Origin: Moraxella pluranimalium
GTDB lineage: Bacteria > Pseudomonadota > Gammaproteobacteria > Pseudomonadales > Moraxellaceae
Length of the DNA stretch: 64,000 nt
Assembly: GCF_002014825.1 (NCBI RefSeq)
Contig: NZ_MUYU01000006.1
Coordinates: 186,001-250,000 of the forward strand
Reading direction: 5' to 3'
Of this stretch, positions 50,128-63,941 are shown piece after piece (positions within the stretch are counted from its first letter, which is position 1; each line of letters opens with the position of its first letter). Under the pieces are notes generated by a model, which was given only the letters and a program-made list of their open reading frames with translations, was not told the origin of the DNA and ran no database searches. The position numbers were made by a program, and so were the translations under genes.

Positions 50128-50200
50128 ATTCTACCACTGTTTGTAATAAAATGTGATGAATTTTTTTTAGACAATCATCAGTTTTAATGATTAAAATCAA
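50128..50200 (-). promoter_or_regulatory. FNR/ANR-like site and -10 element upstream of ccoG
   Basis: Minus strand TTGATTTTAATCAT (50200-50187) matches the FNR pattern TTGAT-N4-ATCAA at 9 of 10 positions. A TAGAAT -10 lies at 50133-50128; the site centre would be near -72, the usual class I FNR position. The rest of 49963-50335 holds the SCP2 terminator and no gene. Confidence 0.55.
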
Positions 50201-50238
50201 ATCAGGATTTTTTCTAAAAATGTCATTCAAAATCAAAA

Positions 50239-50269
50239 ACAAAAAAGCCTGATAAGAAGCATCAGGCTT
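50239..50269 (-). terminator. Intrinsic terminator of the SCP2 gene
   Basis: AAGCCTGAT (50245-50253) pairs with ATCAGGCTT (50261-50269), 7-nt loop, six T on the minus strand. Confidence 0.83.
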
Positions 50270-50335
50270 ATGTTAGATTTGGATAAATACCATGCAATCA
50301 ATGCTTGGTGTAAGTATCACAGGCACTTAGCACCA

Positions 50336-50719
50336 TCAAAATTCAGTCATTGCTTTGATTTGTTTATACAGTGCTTTTTGTTCTTGGCTTGGCTTGGCAG
50401 ATTGTAGTGCCATCACCTGCGTCATATCGCCATCAATGCGAATTTTGCCCATCATAAATGCTTCGATAGCGATATTGACATCACCTGAATTGATGATTTG
50501 GCTAAGTGTATCGCTATCGATGCTCACCGTGCTGATGGCATTGTCAATCAAGCCTTGATAGAGTTTGCCTTGTTTTAGGTGTAGCTCGGTGCTGTCAGTG
50601 CCGGTTACTTTAGCATTCAACAACACCGCATCCAAATTTGGCGGTAGGTTGAGATTGCCTGCTTGCTCATTGAGTGTTGCAACTTCGTCAAACCATGCTT
50701 GGCTTAGAAATTTTGCCAT
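50336..50719 (-). CDS. SCP2 sterol-binding domain protein
   Basis: 127 aa consisting of a single SCP2 fold. The characteristic C-terminal strand-helix is present: DTLSQIINSGDVNIAIEAF, then MMGKIRIDGDMTQVMALQ and SLYK-like end. Bacterial SCP2 proteins bind hydrophobic ligands such as lipids or quinone precursors (UbiJ/UbiT relatives). The ATG at 50719 (MAKFLSQAWF) has AAGG upstream. Alone between two divergent respiratory gene groups. Confidence 0.83.
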   Translation of the reverse strand: MAKFLSQAWFDEVATLNEQAGNLNLPPNLDAVLLNAKVTGTDSTELHLKQGKLYQGLIDNAISTVSIDSDTLSQIINSGDVNIAIEAFMMGKIRIDGDMTQVMALQSAKPSQEQKALYKQIKAMTEF

Positions 50720-50840
50720 AATAATAGTGCCTTTTATAATAAACAAAGAATCAAACTTGGTACGATTTTTGGGCTATTATAAAGCAAAAAATCATCAGGT
50801 GCGAAATAGTTTGATGTAAGTTTGGTATAAAAAAGTACAA

Positions 50841-50900
50841 AAATTTTGCCAAAATTGGTCAATTTTGCCCAAAATTTGTCCAATTTGCCAAATCAAATAC
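50841..50900. repeat. Three imperfect 20-bp tandem repeats in the ccoN upstream region
   Basis: Units at 50841-50860, 50861-50880 and 50881-50900 share a TTTTGCC(A)AAATT-like core. They lie in the gene-free stretch 50720-51350 between the SCP2 gene and ccoN. The rest of that stretch is AT-rich; a TACAAT (51253-51258) may be the ccoN -10. I see no convincing FNR site for ccoN and no credible gene there. Confidence 0.5.
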
Positions 50901-51350
50901 CGCCTAAGCCATTGAAAATCCACAATAAATGTATAAAAAACAAGCAAATTTTCAAATATTGCCAAAAAATTTCATTATTTTTACAAAATATACCCAAAAA
51001 TTACAATTGTGTTGTATAATAAAAGGTGATAAACCGCTGGCAATACCTTATTGCTAGTATGGATATATGAAAATGTGGGATTACCCACCTAGTCTTACGC
51101 AAGCCAAGCAAATTATTTGTAAGCAAGCATTTTATCGGGTTTTGCGGTTTGTATATAACCATGCGTCAAAACCGAACAGATATTCCTTAAAAAAATTGGG
51201 GATTTTTTCACTTTTGCTTGTCGGATTTGATGATATTTGCCTAACTTTGCGTTACAATAGACACACAATATCAAAAGCAAGTACAGTTTTGGGCATTTGT
51301 TAACCAAAACTGAATCGCTAAATAAATCGGGCTGCACAGGAAAATATCCA

Positions 51351-52820
51351 ATGAGTCTATATAAATCAGCAGTAGCCCCACTCTCTGTTGACCATGAGTA
51401 CGAAATCACCATTGTGCGATTGTTTACCATCATGGCTGTGGTTTGGGGCATCGTTGGCATGACTGTCGGTGTATTTATTGCATCGCAGTTGGCATGGCCA
51501 GTATTGAACTTTGACACTTCTTGGCTATCTTTTGGACGCTTAAGACCGCTACACACCAATGCGGTGATTTTTGCGTTTGGGGGATCGGCACTATTTGCAA
51601 CATCATATTACATCGTTCAGCGTACCTGTAAAACCAGATTGTTCGCACCGTATTTGGCGTGGTTTACTTTCTGGGGCTGGCAAGCGATTATTATCGCTGC
51701 GGTGATTACACTACCGCTAGGTATCACATCAGCCAAAGAATATGCCGAACTAGAATGGCCAATCGACATCGCCATTGCATTGGTGTGGGTTGCTTATGCC
51801 ATCGTATTTTTTGGCACAATCATCAAGCGCCAAACTTCACACATCTATGTAGCAAACTGGTTCTTTGCCGCATTCATCATTACCATTGCTCTACTACACA
51901 TCGTGAATAGCTTTGCAGTTCCAGTTGGTCTGTGGAAATCATACTCGCTATTTGGCGGTGCAACTGATGCGATGGTTCAATGGTGGTATGGTCATAATGC
52001 CGTTGGTTTCTACCTAACTGCTGCATTCTTGGGTATGATGTACTACTTCATCCCTGTGCAAGTAGGTCGTCCAGTGTATTCATATCGTCTATCGATTGTT
52101 CACTTCTGGGCATTGATTGCTTCATATATGTGGGCAGGTGGTCACCATCTACATTATTCAGCGCTACCCGACTGGACTCAGTCATTGGGTATGGTATTCT
52201 CGCTAATCCTATTCGCACCATCTTGGGGTGGTATGATTAACGGTGTGCTAACGCTATCAGGTAGCTGGGATAAATTGCGTACTGACCCAATCATCCGTTT
52301 CTTGATTGTTGCACTATCATTCTATGCAATGAGTACCTTCGAAGGCCCAATGCTGTCAATCAAAGCAGTGAATGCTATTAGCCATAACACTGACTGGACA
52401 GTTGGTCACGTACACTCAGGCGCACTTGGCTGGGTTGGTATGGTAACGATTGGTTCGATTTATGTACTATTGCCACGTATCTATAACAAAGCAAAAATGT
52501 ACTCAACTAGCCTAATCATGCTACATTTCTGGTTGGCAACGACCGGTACGGTTCTATATATCGTCGCTCTATGGATCTCGGGTATTACCCAAGGTATGAT
52601 GTGGCGTGCAACCAACCCAGATGGTACATTGGCTTATGACTTTATCCAAACGGTTGTGGTATCACACTGGCCATTTGTTGTCCGTGCGTTGGGTGGTGCT
52701 TTGTATGTCGCTGGTATGGTGGTGATGGCATATAACTGCTATCGTACAATTAAGATGCCAAGCGTAGTTGAGCCAGCTGCAGAAAAGCAAGCTGACGACG
52801 CTGCAACAGCACAAGCATAA
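51351..52820 (+). CDS. ccoN: cbb3-type cytochrome c oxidase subunit I
   Basis: 489-aa catalytic subunit with twelve helices carrying haem b and the haem b3-CuB centre. Histidine ligands are visible in [37 protein letters not shown] and [14 protein letters not shown]. The ATG at 51351 follows CAGGAAAA by a suitable distance; the longer frame from 51297 is rejected. First gene of ccoNOQP, a high-affinity oxidase for microaerobic respiration. Confidence 0.96.
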   Translation: MSLYKSAVAPLSVDHEYEITIVRLFTIMAVVWGIVGMTVGVFIASQLAWPVLNFDTSWLSFGRLRPLHTNAVIFAFGGSALFATSYYIVQRTCKTRLFAPYLAWFTFWGWQAIIIAAVITLPLGITSAKEYAELEWPIDIAIALVWVAYAIVFFGTIIKRQTSHIYVANWFFAAFIITIALLHIVNSFAVPVGLWKSYSLFGGATDAMVQWWYGHNAVGFYLTAAFLGMMYYFIPVQVGRPVYSYRLSIVHFWALIASYMWAGGHHLHYSALPDWTQSLGMVFSLILFAPSWGGMINGVLTLSGSWDKLRTDPIIRFLIVALSFYAMSTFEGPMLSIKAVNAISHNTDWTVGHVHSGALGWVGMVTIGSIYVLLPRIYNKAKMYSTSLIMLHFWLATTGTVLYIVALWISGITQGMMWRATNPDGTLAYDFIQTVVVSHWPFVVRALGGALYVAGMVVMAYNCYRTIKMPSVVEPAAEKQADDAATAQA

Positions 52821-52830
52821 GGGGTAAACA

Positions 52831-53469
52831 ATGTCTAAATTGACTCATGAAGTTTTCGAGAAAAATACAGGTTTACTCGTTACATTTATCGTGATCGCAA
52901 TTAGCTTTGCGACATTGGTTGAGATTGTTCCACTGATTTTTGATAAAAACGCACCTGAAGAAGGTGGTGTGAACAAGCCATTGCCAAATATGCGTCCATG
53001 GACTGCACTAGAGCTTGAAGGCCGTGACATCTATATCCGTGAAGGTTGTCATGTTTGCCATACGCAAATGGTACGTCCACTGCGTGCAGAAGTAGAGCGT
53101 TATGGACCATATAGCCGTGCGGCAGAATCAGCTTGGGACCATCCATTCCTATGGGGTTCAAAACGTACTGGTCCTGATCTAGCTCGTGTGGGCGGACGTT
53201 ATTCTGACCAATGGCATATCGACCATTTGATCGATCCGCGTTCTGTTGTGCCTGATTCAGTGATGCCTTCATATCCTTGGCTTGCCAAGAATGAAGTGGA
53301 TGGCCAAAAAGTACAAGCTAAGATGCGTCTATTCAAAGAGCGTTTTGGCGTACCATACACTGAAGCTGACATTGAGGCTGCACCTGACCAAGTTTTGGGT
53401 GCAACCGAGCTTGATGCGGTCGTTGCATACCTACAACAGCTTGGTATTGCGATGAAAGGTCAGCGCTAA
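52831..53469 (+). CDS. ccoO: cbb3-type cytochrome c oxidase subunit II (mono-haem c)
   Basis: 212 aa with an N-terminal membrane anchor (about 15-35) and one c-type haem site CHVCH at about residues 72-76 ([14 protein letters not shown]). The Met ligand probably lies in [10 protein letters not shown]. Ten bp after ccoN, and its TAA overlaps the ATG of ccoQ. Delivers electrons to CcoN. Confidence 0.96.
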   Translation: MSKLTHEVFEKNTGLLVTFIVIAISFATLVEIVPLIFDKNAPEEGGVNKPLPNMRPWTALELEGRDIYIREGCHVCHTQMVRPLRAEVERYGPYSRAAESAWDHPFLWGSKRTGPDLARVGGRYSDQWHIDHLIDPRSVVPDSVMPSYPWLAKNEVDGQKVQAKMRLFKERFGVPYTEADIEAAPDQVLGATELDAVVAYLQQLGIAMKGQR

Positions 53470-53647
53470 TGGATTTGGGCGTTTTACATAGTATTGCGAC
53501 GGTGAGTGCATTTATTGCATTCATCGGCATCGCATGGTGGGCATACTCACCAAAAAATAAAAAACGCTTTGAAGAAGATGCACAACTTGCGTTAGATGAC
53601 AAAGATATCAACAGCTTGTCATCACAACAACGCACTAAGGATACACA

Positions 53648-53651
<4 letters not shown>
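53469..53651 (+). CDS. ccoQ: cbb3-type cytochrome oxidase small subunit CcoQ
   Basis: 60 aa: one helix (about 8-27) ending in IAWWAYSPKNKKRFEEDAQLAL, the CcoQ/FixQ signature. Starts in the ccoO stop (TAATG) and its stop overlaps the ccoP start by four bases, so all are translationally coupled. Stabilises the oxidase. Confidence 0.94.
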
Positions 53652-56483
<2,832 letters not shown>

Positions 56484-56487
56484 CAAC

Positions 56488-56518
56488 AAAAAGCACATCA
56501 AATTTTGGTGTGCTTTTT
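56488..56518 (+). terminator. Intrinsic terminator after pyrG
   Basis: AAAAAGCACATCA pairs with TGGTGTGCTTTTT (one G-T pair), short loop. Directly after the stop codon, so kdsA probably has its own promoter. Confidence 0.78.
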
Positions 56519-56621
56519 GTTTTGATGGGTGCATTTTACGCAAGTTTCCTAGTATAATAGAGTGGCTTGTTTGGCTAAGGTGATAACCAGCCAATTTGCC
56601 ATTTTTATAAGGATTTTTATA

Positions 56622-57485
56622 ATGACACAGCCATTAACAGTTGCTCAATCAACCGTCAATGTTGCCGGTATTGAGATTGCCAATGACAAGCCATTTGTGC
56701 TATTTGGCGGGATGAATGTGCTTGAAAGTCGTGAACTGGCTTTTGAGATTGCTGAGCAATACATTGATATTTGTAGCCGTTTGGGTATTGGCTATGTGTT
56801 CAAGGCAAGCTTTGATAAGGCGAACCGCTCAAGTCTGCATTCGTTTCGTGGCCCAAGCCTTGAGACGGGTTTGACTTGGCTTAATGACATCAAAGAAAAA
56901 TATTCTGTGCCAATCATCACTGATGTACATGAGCCATACCAAGCCGCACCAGTGGCAAAAGTCGCTGATGTGCTACAGCTACCTGCGTTTTTGTCTCGCC
57001 AAACTGACTTGGTGAGTGCCATTGCTCGTACTGGCAAAGTGATTAATGTCAAAAAAGCACAGTTTCTAGCACCGCACGAGATGCGTCATATCATCAATAA
57101 ATGCCTAGAAGCGGGTAATGACCAAGTTATCCTGTGCGAGCGTGGCTCGGCATTTGGCTATAATAATTTGGTCGTTGATATGCTTGGCTTTGATACCATG
57201 AAAGCGATGAATGTGCCTGTGTTCTTTGATGTCACACACGCACTACAAGAGCCGGGTGGTCGTCCTGACAGTGCAGGTGGTCGTCGTCATCAGATTACCA
57301 CACTTGCCAAAGCGGGTATGGCGACGGGATTGGCTGGTCTATTCTTAGAAGCGCATCCTGACCCTGACAAGGCAAAATGCGACGGTCCATGTGCGCTACG
57401 CCTAAATCAGCTTGAGCCATTTTTGACACAATTAAAGCAAATTGACGATTTGGTCAAAGGCTTTGAAGTATTGAATACCAAATAA
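56622..57485 (+). CDS. kdsA: 3-deoxy-8-phosphooctulonate synthase (KDO-8-phosphate synthase)
   Basis: 287-aa TIM-barrel aldolase joining phosphoenolpyruvate and arabinose-5-phosphate for lipo-oligosaccharide [30 protein letters not shown] and the C-terminal [19 protein letters not shown] are family hallmarks. The ATG at 56622 has AAGGA upstream. Between pyrG and eno, as in many relatives. Confidence 0.96.
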   Translation: MTQPLTVAQSTVNVAGIEIANDKPFVLFGGMNVLESRELAFEIAEQYIDICSRLGIGYVFKASFDKANRSSLHSFRGPSLETGLTWLNDIKEKYSVPIITDVHEPYQAAPVAKVADVLQLPAFLSRQTDLVSAIARTGKVINVKKAQFLAPHEMRHIINKCLEAGNDQVILCERGSAFGYNNLVVDMLGFDTMKAMNVPVFFDVTHALQEPGGRPDSAGGRRHQITTLAKAGMATGLAGLFLEAHPDPDKAKCDGPCALRLNQLEPFLTQLKQIDDLVKGFEVLNTK

Positions 57486-57535
57486 TTCATTTGGCACAAA
57501 GCAGGGTTTGGCTTGGTGCTAAGTATTTACAGTGA

Positions 57536-58885
<1,350 letters not shown>

Positions 58886-58902
58886 TTGACAGGATAACGA
58901 CT

Positions 58903-59337
58903 GTGGTAAATTCGACTTATACACCCAAACGCACCATTGGCACGAATGCTGGCTATATGTGTGCAATCGCATTTGCCGTGGTTGTGCTGATTGCATTGCA
59001 GTATCAATATTGGCATGGTGAATATGGCCGTACCAATCTTGAAGCCTTGAAAATCAAGCTCCAAGAACAACAGCGACTCAACGAATCGCAGATTTATACC
59101 AACAGTATTTTGCTTGCTGATGTGCAAGATTTGAAATCGGGACTATCTGCCATCGAAGAGCACGCTCGATTGGATTTGGGGCTGATTAAACCGGGTGAAA
59201 CTTTCATCCAATTATCCAATGCGCCGATTACTTATAGTCGTCAGCCATTACCAAGCACAACCGAATCGCTCGAAAGTGTGGATTCAGTGCCTGAGCTTGA
59301 GCCAAGTGCGACAAAGTCATCGACGACGGGTAATTAA
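58903..59337 (+). CDS. ftsB: Cell division protein FtsB
   Basis: 144 aa bitopic protein: short cytoplasmic tail, helix at about 18-37, leucine-zipper-like coiled coil (about 43-78; NLEALKIKLQEQQRLNES), then the conserved IEEHARLDLGLIKPGETF motif and a Ser/Pro/Glu-rich tail longer than in E. coli (103 aa). Forms the FtsQBL complex of the divisome. GTG start with AGGA upstream; position after eno is the canonical one. Confidence 0.9.
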   Translation: MVNSTYTPKRTIGTNAGYMCAIAFAVVVLIALQYQYWHGEYGRTNLEALKIKLQEQQRLNESQIYTNSILLADVQDLKSGLSAIEEHARLDLGLIKPGETFIQLSNAPITYSRQPLPSTTESLESVDSVPELEPSATKSSTTGN

Positions 59338-59386
59338 AATACAATGCAATTCGCCTGATGCCTGATAGTTAGCTTTTTTTGATAAT

Positions 59387-59416
59387 AATCGCCAACGAGT
59401 GTTTGGCGATTTTTTG
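59387..59416 (+). terminator. Intrinsic terminator between ftsB and ispD
   Basis: AATCGCCAA (59387-59395) pairs with TTGGCGATT (59403-59411), 7-nt loop, six T. Suggests ispD is transcribed from its own promoter. Confidence 0.83.
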
Positions 59417-59457
59417 TACATTAAATGAATCATTAATAATACATTGAGTGATAATAA

Positions 59458-60180
59458 ATGAGCACGCCCAAGATTTTTGCATTGATGGTGGCAGCTGGCA
59501 AAGGGATGAGATTTGGCGCAGATGTGCCAAAGCAATACACAAAGCTACTGGATAAAACAGTGCTTGAACACAGTGTCTTGGCACTCAAATCGCCCCGAAT
59601 GGTTGATTTGACTTTGGTGCACGCTTGTGATGATGAGTATATTGCCAAGCTTTTGCCACGTCTGATGGTGCAGTATGGACAGACGATTCATCTAGCACAT
59701 GGCGGTGATGAGCGCTGGCAATCTGTGCGTAATGGCGTGGCAGCCATTCGCAGTCGTGGGGCAGATGATAATGACTGGGTACTGATTCATGATGCTGCTA
59801 GACCATGCTTACCTGATGATGATTTGGCACGCCTGTTGACTTGTATCGAACAAGCAGATGGTGATGAAGTGCAGGGGCTGATTTTGGCGACGCCTGTGGT
59901 AGATACGCTAAAGAGTGTCAAGGATGGGCTGATAGAGCGTACGGTCAGCCGTGAGCAGTTGTGGTGTGCATTGACACCGCAGGCATTTCGCTTATCTGAG
60001 CTTGAAGTGGTGCTTGATTATGTGGATAAGCAAAAGCTTGACATTACTGATGAAGCCAGTGCGTTTGAGATGCTGAATAAGCCTGTGCGTATCGTCCCTG
60101 CGTCACGGATGAATATGAAGCTGACCTATAAGGATGATTTACCGATATTGGCATTAATTCTGCAAGCCAAACAAGGCTAA
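59458..60180 (+). CDS. ispD: 2-C-methyl-D-erythritol 4-phosphate cytidylyltransferase
   Basis: 240-aa MEP-pathway enzyme making CDP-methylerythritol. Nucleotide-binding N terminus VAAGKGMRFGADVPKQY (about 11-27), GGDERWQSVRNG, IHDAARPCL and DEASAFE are all present. Weak RBS; start supported by family alignment. Twelve bp before comEC. Confidence 0.95.
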   Translation: MSTPKIFALMVAAGKGMRFGADVPKQYTKLLDKTVLEHSVLALKSPRMVDLTLVHACDDEYIAKLLPRLMVQYGQTIHLAHGGDERWQSVRNGVAAIRSRGADDNDWVLIHDAARPCLPDDDLARLLTCIEQADGDEVQGLILATPVVDTLKSVKDGLIERTVSREQLWCALTPQAFRLSELEVVLDYVDKQKLDITDEASAFEMLNKPVRIVPASRMNMKLTYKDDLPILALILQAKQG

Positions 60181-60192
60181 ACGCATAGCACG

Positions 60193-62721
60193 ATGGCGGT
60201 TTGGCTGTTTGTTGGCATCAGTAGTTTGGTGCTTGTGATATTGGGCGTGACTGATGGTTTTATGCTAAGTGATGTATGGCTTGGCTATTTGTCATCAGGC
60301 GGTGCATCTGTGGCGGGACTGTGCTTGCTTGTGCTGTGCGCCTTGCTGATTTGCTGTATCAAAGGTAGATATCGCATTATTTGCATGACGCTATGCTCTG
60401 CATTGATGGCGATACTATTTGCCATGCGTGCGTTGATTGCGGCAGAAGCCTTTGACCAAAAAACGCTCGACACTCGGCATATCGTCCAAGCCAAAGCATA
60501 TATGCCTACCATCAGTGATGGTGTCTATGACCCTGTATTGGGCACAAGCTATCGACAGATGGCAGTGCTGTCTGATGTCAAGCTTGCCCAAGCACCTAGT
60601 GATACCATTGGGGTGCAGACCATCGCCAATCCATTATCTGATACGGCGACGGCTACAACCAACCAACCGCCACCATCTGATATCAGCCTAGATGCGCTTA
60701 ATGGCATTAGTGTGATGATGTCTGCCAATCCTAATTTTAGTAAGCAAGATTTATCAGTGCTGAACACGCTAAAGCCGGGCGATGTCGCTGATGTGGTGCT
60801 CTTGATTACGCCGATTGAGCGGACGGTCAGTGCTGGTGGCTTTGATGCCAATCAGTGGCTACGCACACGCCATATCCATGCTAATGCGCGCATTATCCAA
60901 GCGGGTTCTATCAGCACGCACACGCCACAGAGCTTTGGCGAAGGGCTGATTATCACGCTTGAGCAATACCGCCATCGCTTGCGTACGCATTTTTATCAAG
61001 ATTGGCATAAGCTCACCACCGAGCAAGCGCAAGCACAGGCGGTTACTCTAAGCCTATTAACCGGTGATCGTGCGCTGATTGATAAATCCACTAAGCAGAT
61101 GTATCAGCTTGCTGGCATTTCGCATTTGCTCGCCATCTCGGGCGCTCATGTGCTGTTTTTGGCGATGATGTTGGCGGCTGTACTGCTGTGGGTGCTTGAT
61201 CGCTTTGCGATGAGTGTCTATCAAGCCATACCCAGATGGCAAATTCGCATGGCGATTATGGTGGCAGCAAGCCTGCTCTATGCGCTGTTTACAGGCTTTG
61301 ATGTGCCGGCGGTGCGTACTGTGTATATGCTGATGGCGGTGTGGGCGGTGCGTTATTTTGCTTTGCCGATATCGGCGCTGTCGGTGCTGTGCGTCGTGGC
61401 TTTGGTGATGGTGTGGCTTGACCCGTATATGCTGTGGCAAGCAGGATTTTGGCTGTCGTTCATCGCTGTGCTACTACTCATGCGATATGAGATGGATGAT
61501 GCTAAGCTGGTGCAAGGCGGGGCGATGACACTTGGCTGGGTGCGCACCAAGCAACTCATTAAGCTACAATGCTGGCTATTTTTTGCGATGTTACCTTTGT
61601 CGGTGATGCTATTTGGCAAGGTATCAATATGGGGCTTGGTGGTCAATGTATTTGCCGTATCGCTATTTGGTGCGGCAATTGTCCCGATCAATCTGATTGC
61701 AGGGGCAGTATTTGTCATCGCACCAAGTATCTCGGATATGCTGTGGGATGTGTCGGCGCAGATTTTGCAGTTATTGCACACAGGGCTTGAGTTTACGCTC
61801 GTGGAGCAATTAGGCGGTATCAGTGCTTGGCTGTATGCGCCGTTTGGCATGGCGGGCTTTGTGCTGTGCTTTATGATGGTGGCATTATTACTACTGCCAA
61901 AGGTGCTACCAAAGACCGTGCTATGCGTGCCACTTGTGGCGTTATGCTTGATTGGTATGCCAAAGCATTCATCAGGCATTGAGCTGATTTGGCTAGATAG
62001 TGATAGCCCAAATCTTAGCCAATATTTACTAAAAGTGCATGATGACAACGGTACACGGCATTGGCTACTACTATCCGAACAAGGGGCTCGGCTTAAGGAT
62101 AATTATACAAATCAGCTCATAGATACACTACATCGACAAGGCGTGGATACGCTTGATGGTGTCATCGTCCAAAGTCCAAGTGCCAAACTAATGCCTGTAG
62201 TGGCGCACATTCAACAAACCATCCCCATTCATCGCTACTGGCAAGCAGGGCGGCATGAGCCATTGCCATCACCATATCATGAGCCATGCACCGCAGGGAT
62301 GGCGTGGCAAGATGATGCACTCAGTATTCGTGCCTTGACAGGGTGGCAGATGATTGATGATGAGCGTGTCCAGCACTGTGAGCTTGAGATTATCAGCGAT
62401 TTGCCGATGCTTGCGGTTGATATGCCAAGCATGGATGCTGATGCGGCCGCTTTGGATGAGCTGGACCAAGATGATGCACAATTGCCACAACCAAACCCAT
62501 TAAATCCACCCAATCAGCAGGGCGTGCAGATGGTAACCATGACCGGTGGTGAGCCGCTATTATGGCAATTATGGGCGATGCTGTGCGATAGCGAGCCATC
62601 TTTGGCAGTTGCACCAAAGCAAGGGCATCAGCCACTGATTTTGGGCACACAAAACGCTACCGACACCAAACCCATCACAAGACAACTTCCCGCGGCGACC
62701 ATCTATCCGAGCACAAGATAG
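60193..62721 (+). CDS. comEC: ComEC/Rec2 DNA-uptake channel with degenerate C-terminal nuclease-like domain
   Basis: 842 aa. N-terminal helices and an OB-fold-like extracellular part (about 80-240), then the Competence domain with the signature LLTGDRALIDKSTKQMYQLAGISHLLAISGAHV (cut; about 288-320), and around nine further helices to about 590. The remaining 250 residues match the position of the metallo-beta-lactamase-like domain, but the expected HxHxDH-type metal motif is not there (the slot reads VIVQSPSAKLMPV). ComEC carries single-stranded DNA across the inner membrane during transformation. A Pro/Asp-rich linker (about 755-780) interrupts the tail. Confidence 0.9.
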   Translation: MAVWLFVGISSLVLVILGVTDGFMLSDVWLGYLSSGGASVAGLCLLVLCALLICCIKGRYRIICMTLCSALMAILFAMRALIAAEAFDQKTLDTRHIVQAKAYMPTISDGVYDPVLGTSYRQMAVLSDVKLAQAPSDTIGVQTIANPLSDTATATTNQPPPSDISLDALNGISVMMSANPNFSKQDLSVLNTLKPGDVADVVLLITPIERTVSAGGFDANQWLRTRHIHANARIIQAGSISTHTPQSFGEGLIITLEQYRHRLRTHFYQDWHKLTTEQAQAQAVTLSLLTGDRALIDKSTKQMYQLAGISHLLAISGAHVLFLAMMLAAVLLWVLDRFAMSVYQAIPRWQIRMAIMVAASLLYALFTGFDVPAVRTVYMLMAVWAVRYFALPISALSVLCVVALVMVWLDPYMLWQAGFWLSFIAVLLLMRYEMDDAKLVQGGAMTLGWVRTKQLIKLQCWLFFAMLPLSVMLFGKVSIWGLVVNVFAVSLFGAAIVPINLIAGAVFVIAPSISDMLWDVSAQILQLLHTGLEFTLVEQLGGISAWLYAPFGMAGFVLCFMMVALLLLPKVLPKTVLCVPLVALCLIGMPKHSSGIELIWLDSDSPNLSQYLLKVHDDNGTRHWLLLSEQGARLKDNYTNQLIDTLHRQGVDTLDGVIVQSPSAKLMPVVAHIQQTIPIHRYWQAGRHEPLPSPYHEPCTAGMAWQDDALSIRALTGWQMIDDERVQHCELEIISDLPMLAVDMPSMDADAAALDELDQDDAQLPQPNPLNPPNQQGVQMVTMTGGEPLLWQLWAMLCDSEPSLAVAPKQGHQPLILGTQNATDTKPITRQLPAATIYPSTR

Positions 62722-62811
62722 ATGGCATGGATTGCGGACTATCGCCAAAGGGATTTTTGGGGTAGAATAGAGTGGTTTTAGTTATCAAATTTATCCATCA
62801 AAGGAATTTTT

Positions 62812-63849
62812 ATGGCGTGGCCACCAAATCCCAATAAATCCAACGAATCCAACCAACCAAAGCTTGAGCAAACGCCAATAACACCGCCAAGACAGGGCGA
62901 AGAATGGCGTCTGCTCGAAAAAACCCTACTTGCCAGCATCGAAGAACAAAAGGCAAGCCGTCGTTGGGGGATTTTCTTTAAATTACTCACTTTTGCTTAT
63001 ATTGTATTTATCATCATCGCCTTTGGCTATGGCTGTAGCTCGTCATCATCGACACTTGACACGGTGGGCATGGCTGAACCGCACATTGCGGTGGTGGATG
63101 TCAATGGCGTGATTGCCAGCGACACTGATACCAATGCCCAAAATATCGGCGAGTCACTGACTCAAGCCTTTGAAAATGACAACGCACAAGCAGTGGTTCT
63201 AAACATCAACTCGCCTGGTGGCTCACCTGTGCAGTCAGATGAGATTTGGCAAACGGCGATGGATCTACGCAAAGAATACCCTGATAAGAAACTCTATGCC
63301 ATCATCGGCGATGTCGGCGCATCTGGTGCGTATTATATCGCAGCGGCAGCTGATGAGATTTGGGTCAATCCATCAAGTCTGGTTGGCTCAATCGGTGTCA
63401 TCATGTCGGGCTACAACATCGAAGAGCTGATGAAAAAAGTCGGCGTCAAAGATCGCACCTTGACCGCAGGCGAGTACAAGGACATCTTGAGTATGAGCCG
63501 TGAGATGACCGCAGAAGAAGCTGCCCATGTCCAAAAAATGCTCGATACCACGCACCAAAATTTCATCAATGCCGTCAAACAAGGTCGTGGCGATAAGCTC
63601 AAAAATCCTGAACAAAATAAGCTATTTACAGGGCTTTTTTGGACGGGTAAAGATGCGGTGGCACTCGGGTTGGCGGACAAAACCGGTGGCATCACCCAGC
63701 TCAAAAAACAGCTTGAGCTAGATACGGTGGATTATACCTATGTTGATCCGATGAATCAGTTTTTTGATCGATTTGGTGTGCAAATCGGCAAAGGGCTTGG
63801 CGATGGCGTAAAGTTAAGCTTTGACGAACCTGCGACCAAATTGCAATAA
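62812..63849 (+). CDS. sppA: Signal peptide peptidase SppA (S49 family)
   Basis: 345 aa, the short single-domain type. Proline-rich cytoplasmic N terminus, one helix at about 56-75, then the S49 domain: INSPGGSPVQSDEI, nucleophile Ser171 in VGASGAYYIA, and the general-base Lys near 223 (AGEYKDILS). Degrades cleaved signal peptides in the inner membrane. RBS AAAGGA precedes the ATG. Followed by a terminator. Confidence 0.95.
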   Translation: MAWPPNPNKSNESNQPKLEQTPITPPRQGEEWRLLEKTLLASIEEQKASRRWGIFFKLLTFAYIVFIIIAFGYGCSSSSSTLDTVGMAEPHIAVVDVNGVIASDTDTNAQNIGESLTQAFENDNAQAVVLNINSPGGSPVQSDEIWQTAMDLRKEYPDKKLYAIIGDVGASGAYYIAAAADEIWVNPSSLVGSIGVIMSGYNIEELMKKVGVKDRTLTAGEYKDILSMSREMTAEEAAHVQKMLDTTHQNFINAVKQGRGDKLKNPEQNKLFTGLFWTGKDAVALGLADKTGGITQLKKQLELDTVDYTYVDPMNQFFDRFGVQIGKGLGDGVKLSFDEPATKLQ

Positions 63850-63907
63850 ACTTTCCATCAGCATTGTATCAACATTGCAATCAGCATTGCTATAAATCAG
63901 TCCAAAG

Positions 63908-63941
63908 AAATGCACCATCTTGGTAGGTGGTGCATTTTTTA
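63908..63941 (+). terminator. Intrinsic terminator after sppA
   Basis: AAATGCACCA (63908-63917) pairs with TGGTGCATTT (63928-63937), 10-nt loop, T-run. Nothing further is seen up to the window end. Confidence 0.85.

Noticed and set aside
51067..51303. 78-codon plus-strand frame upstream of ccoN
   Set aside because: No RBS, composition like surrounding non-coding AT-rich DNA, overlaps the likely ccoN promoter and leader.
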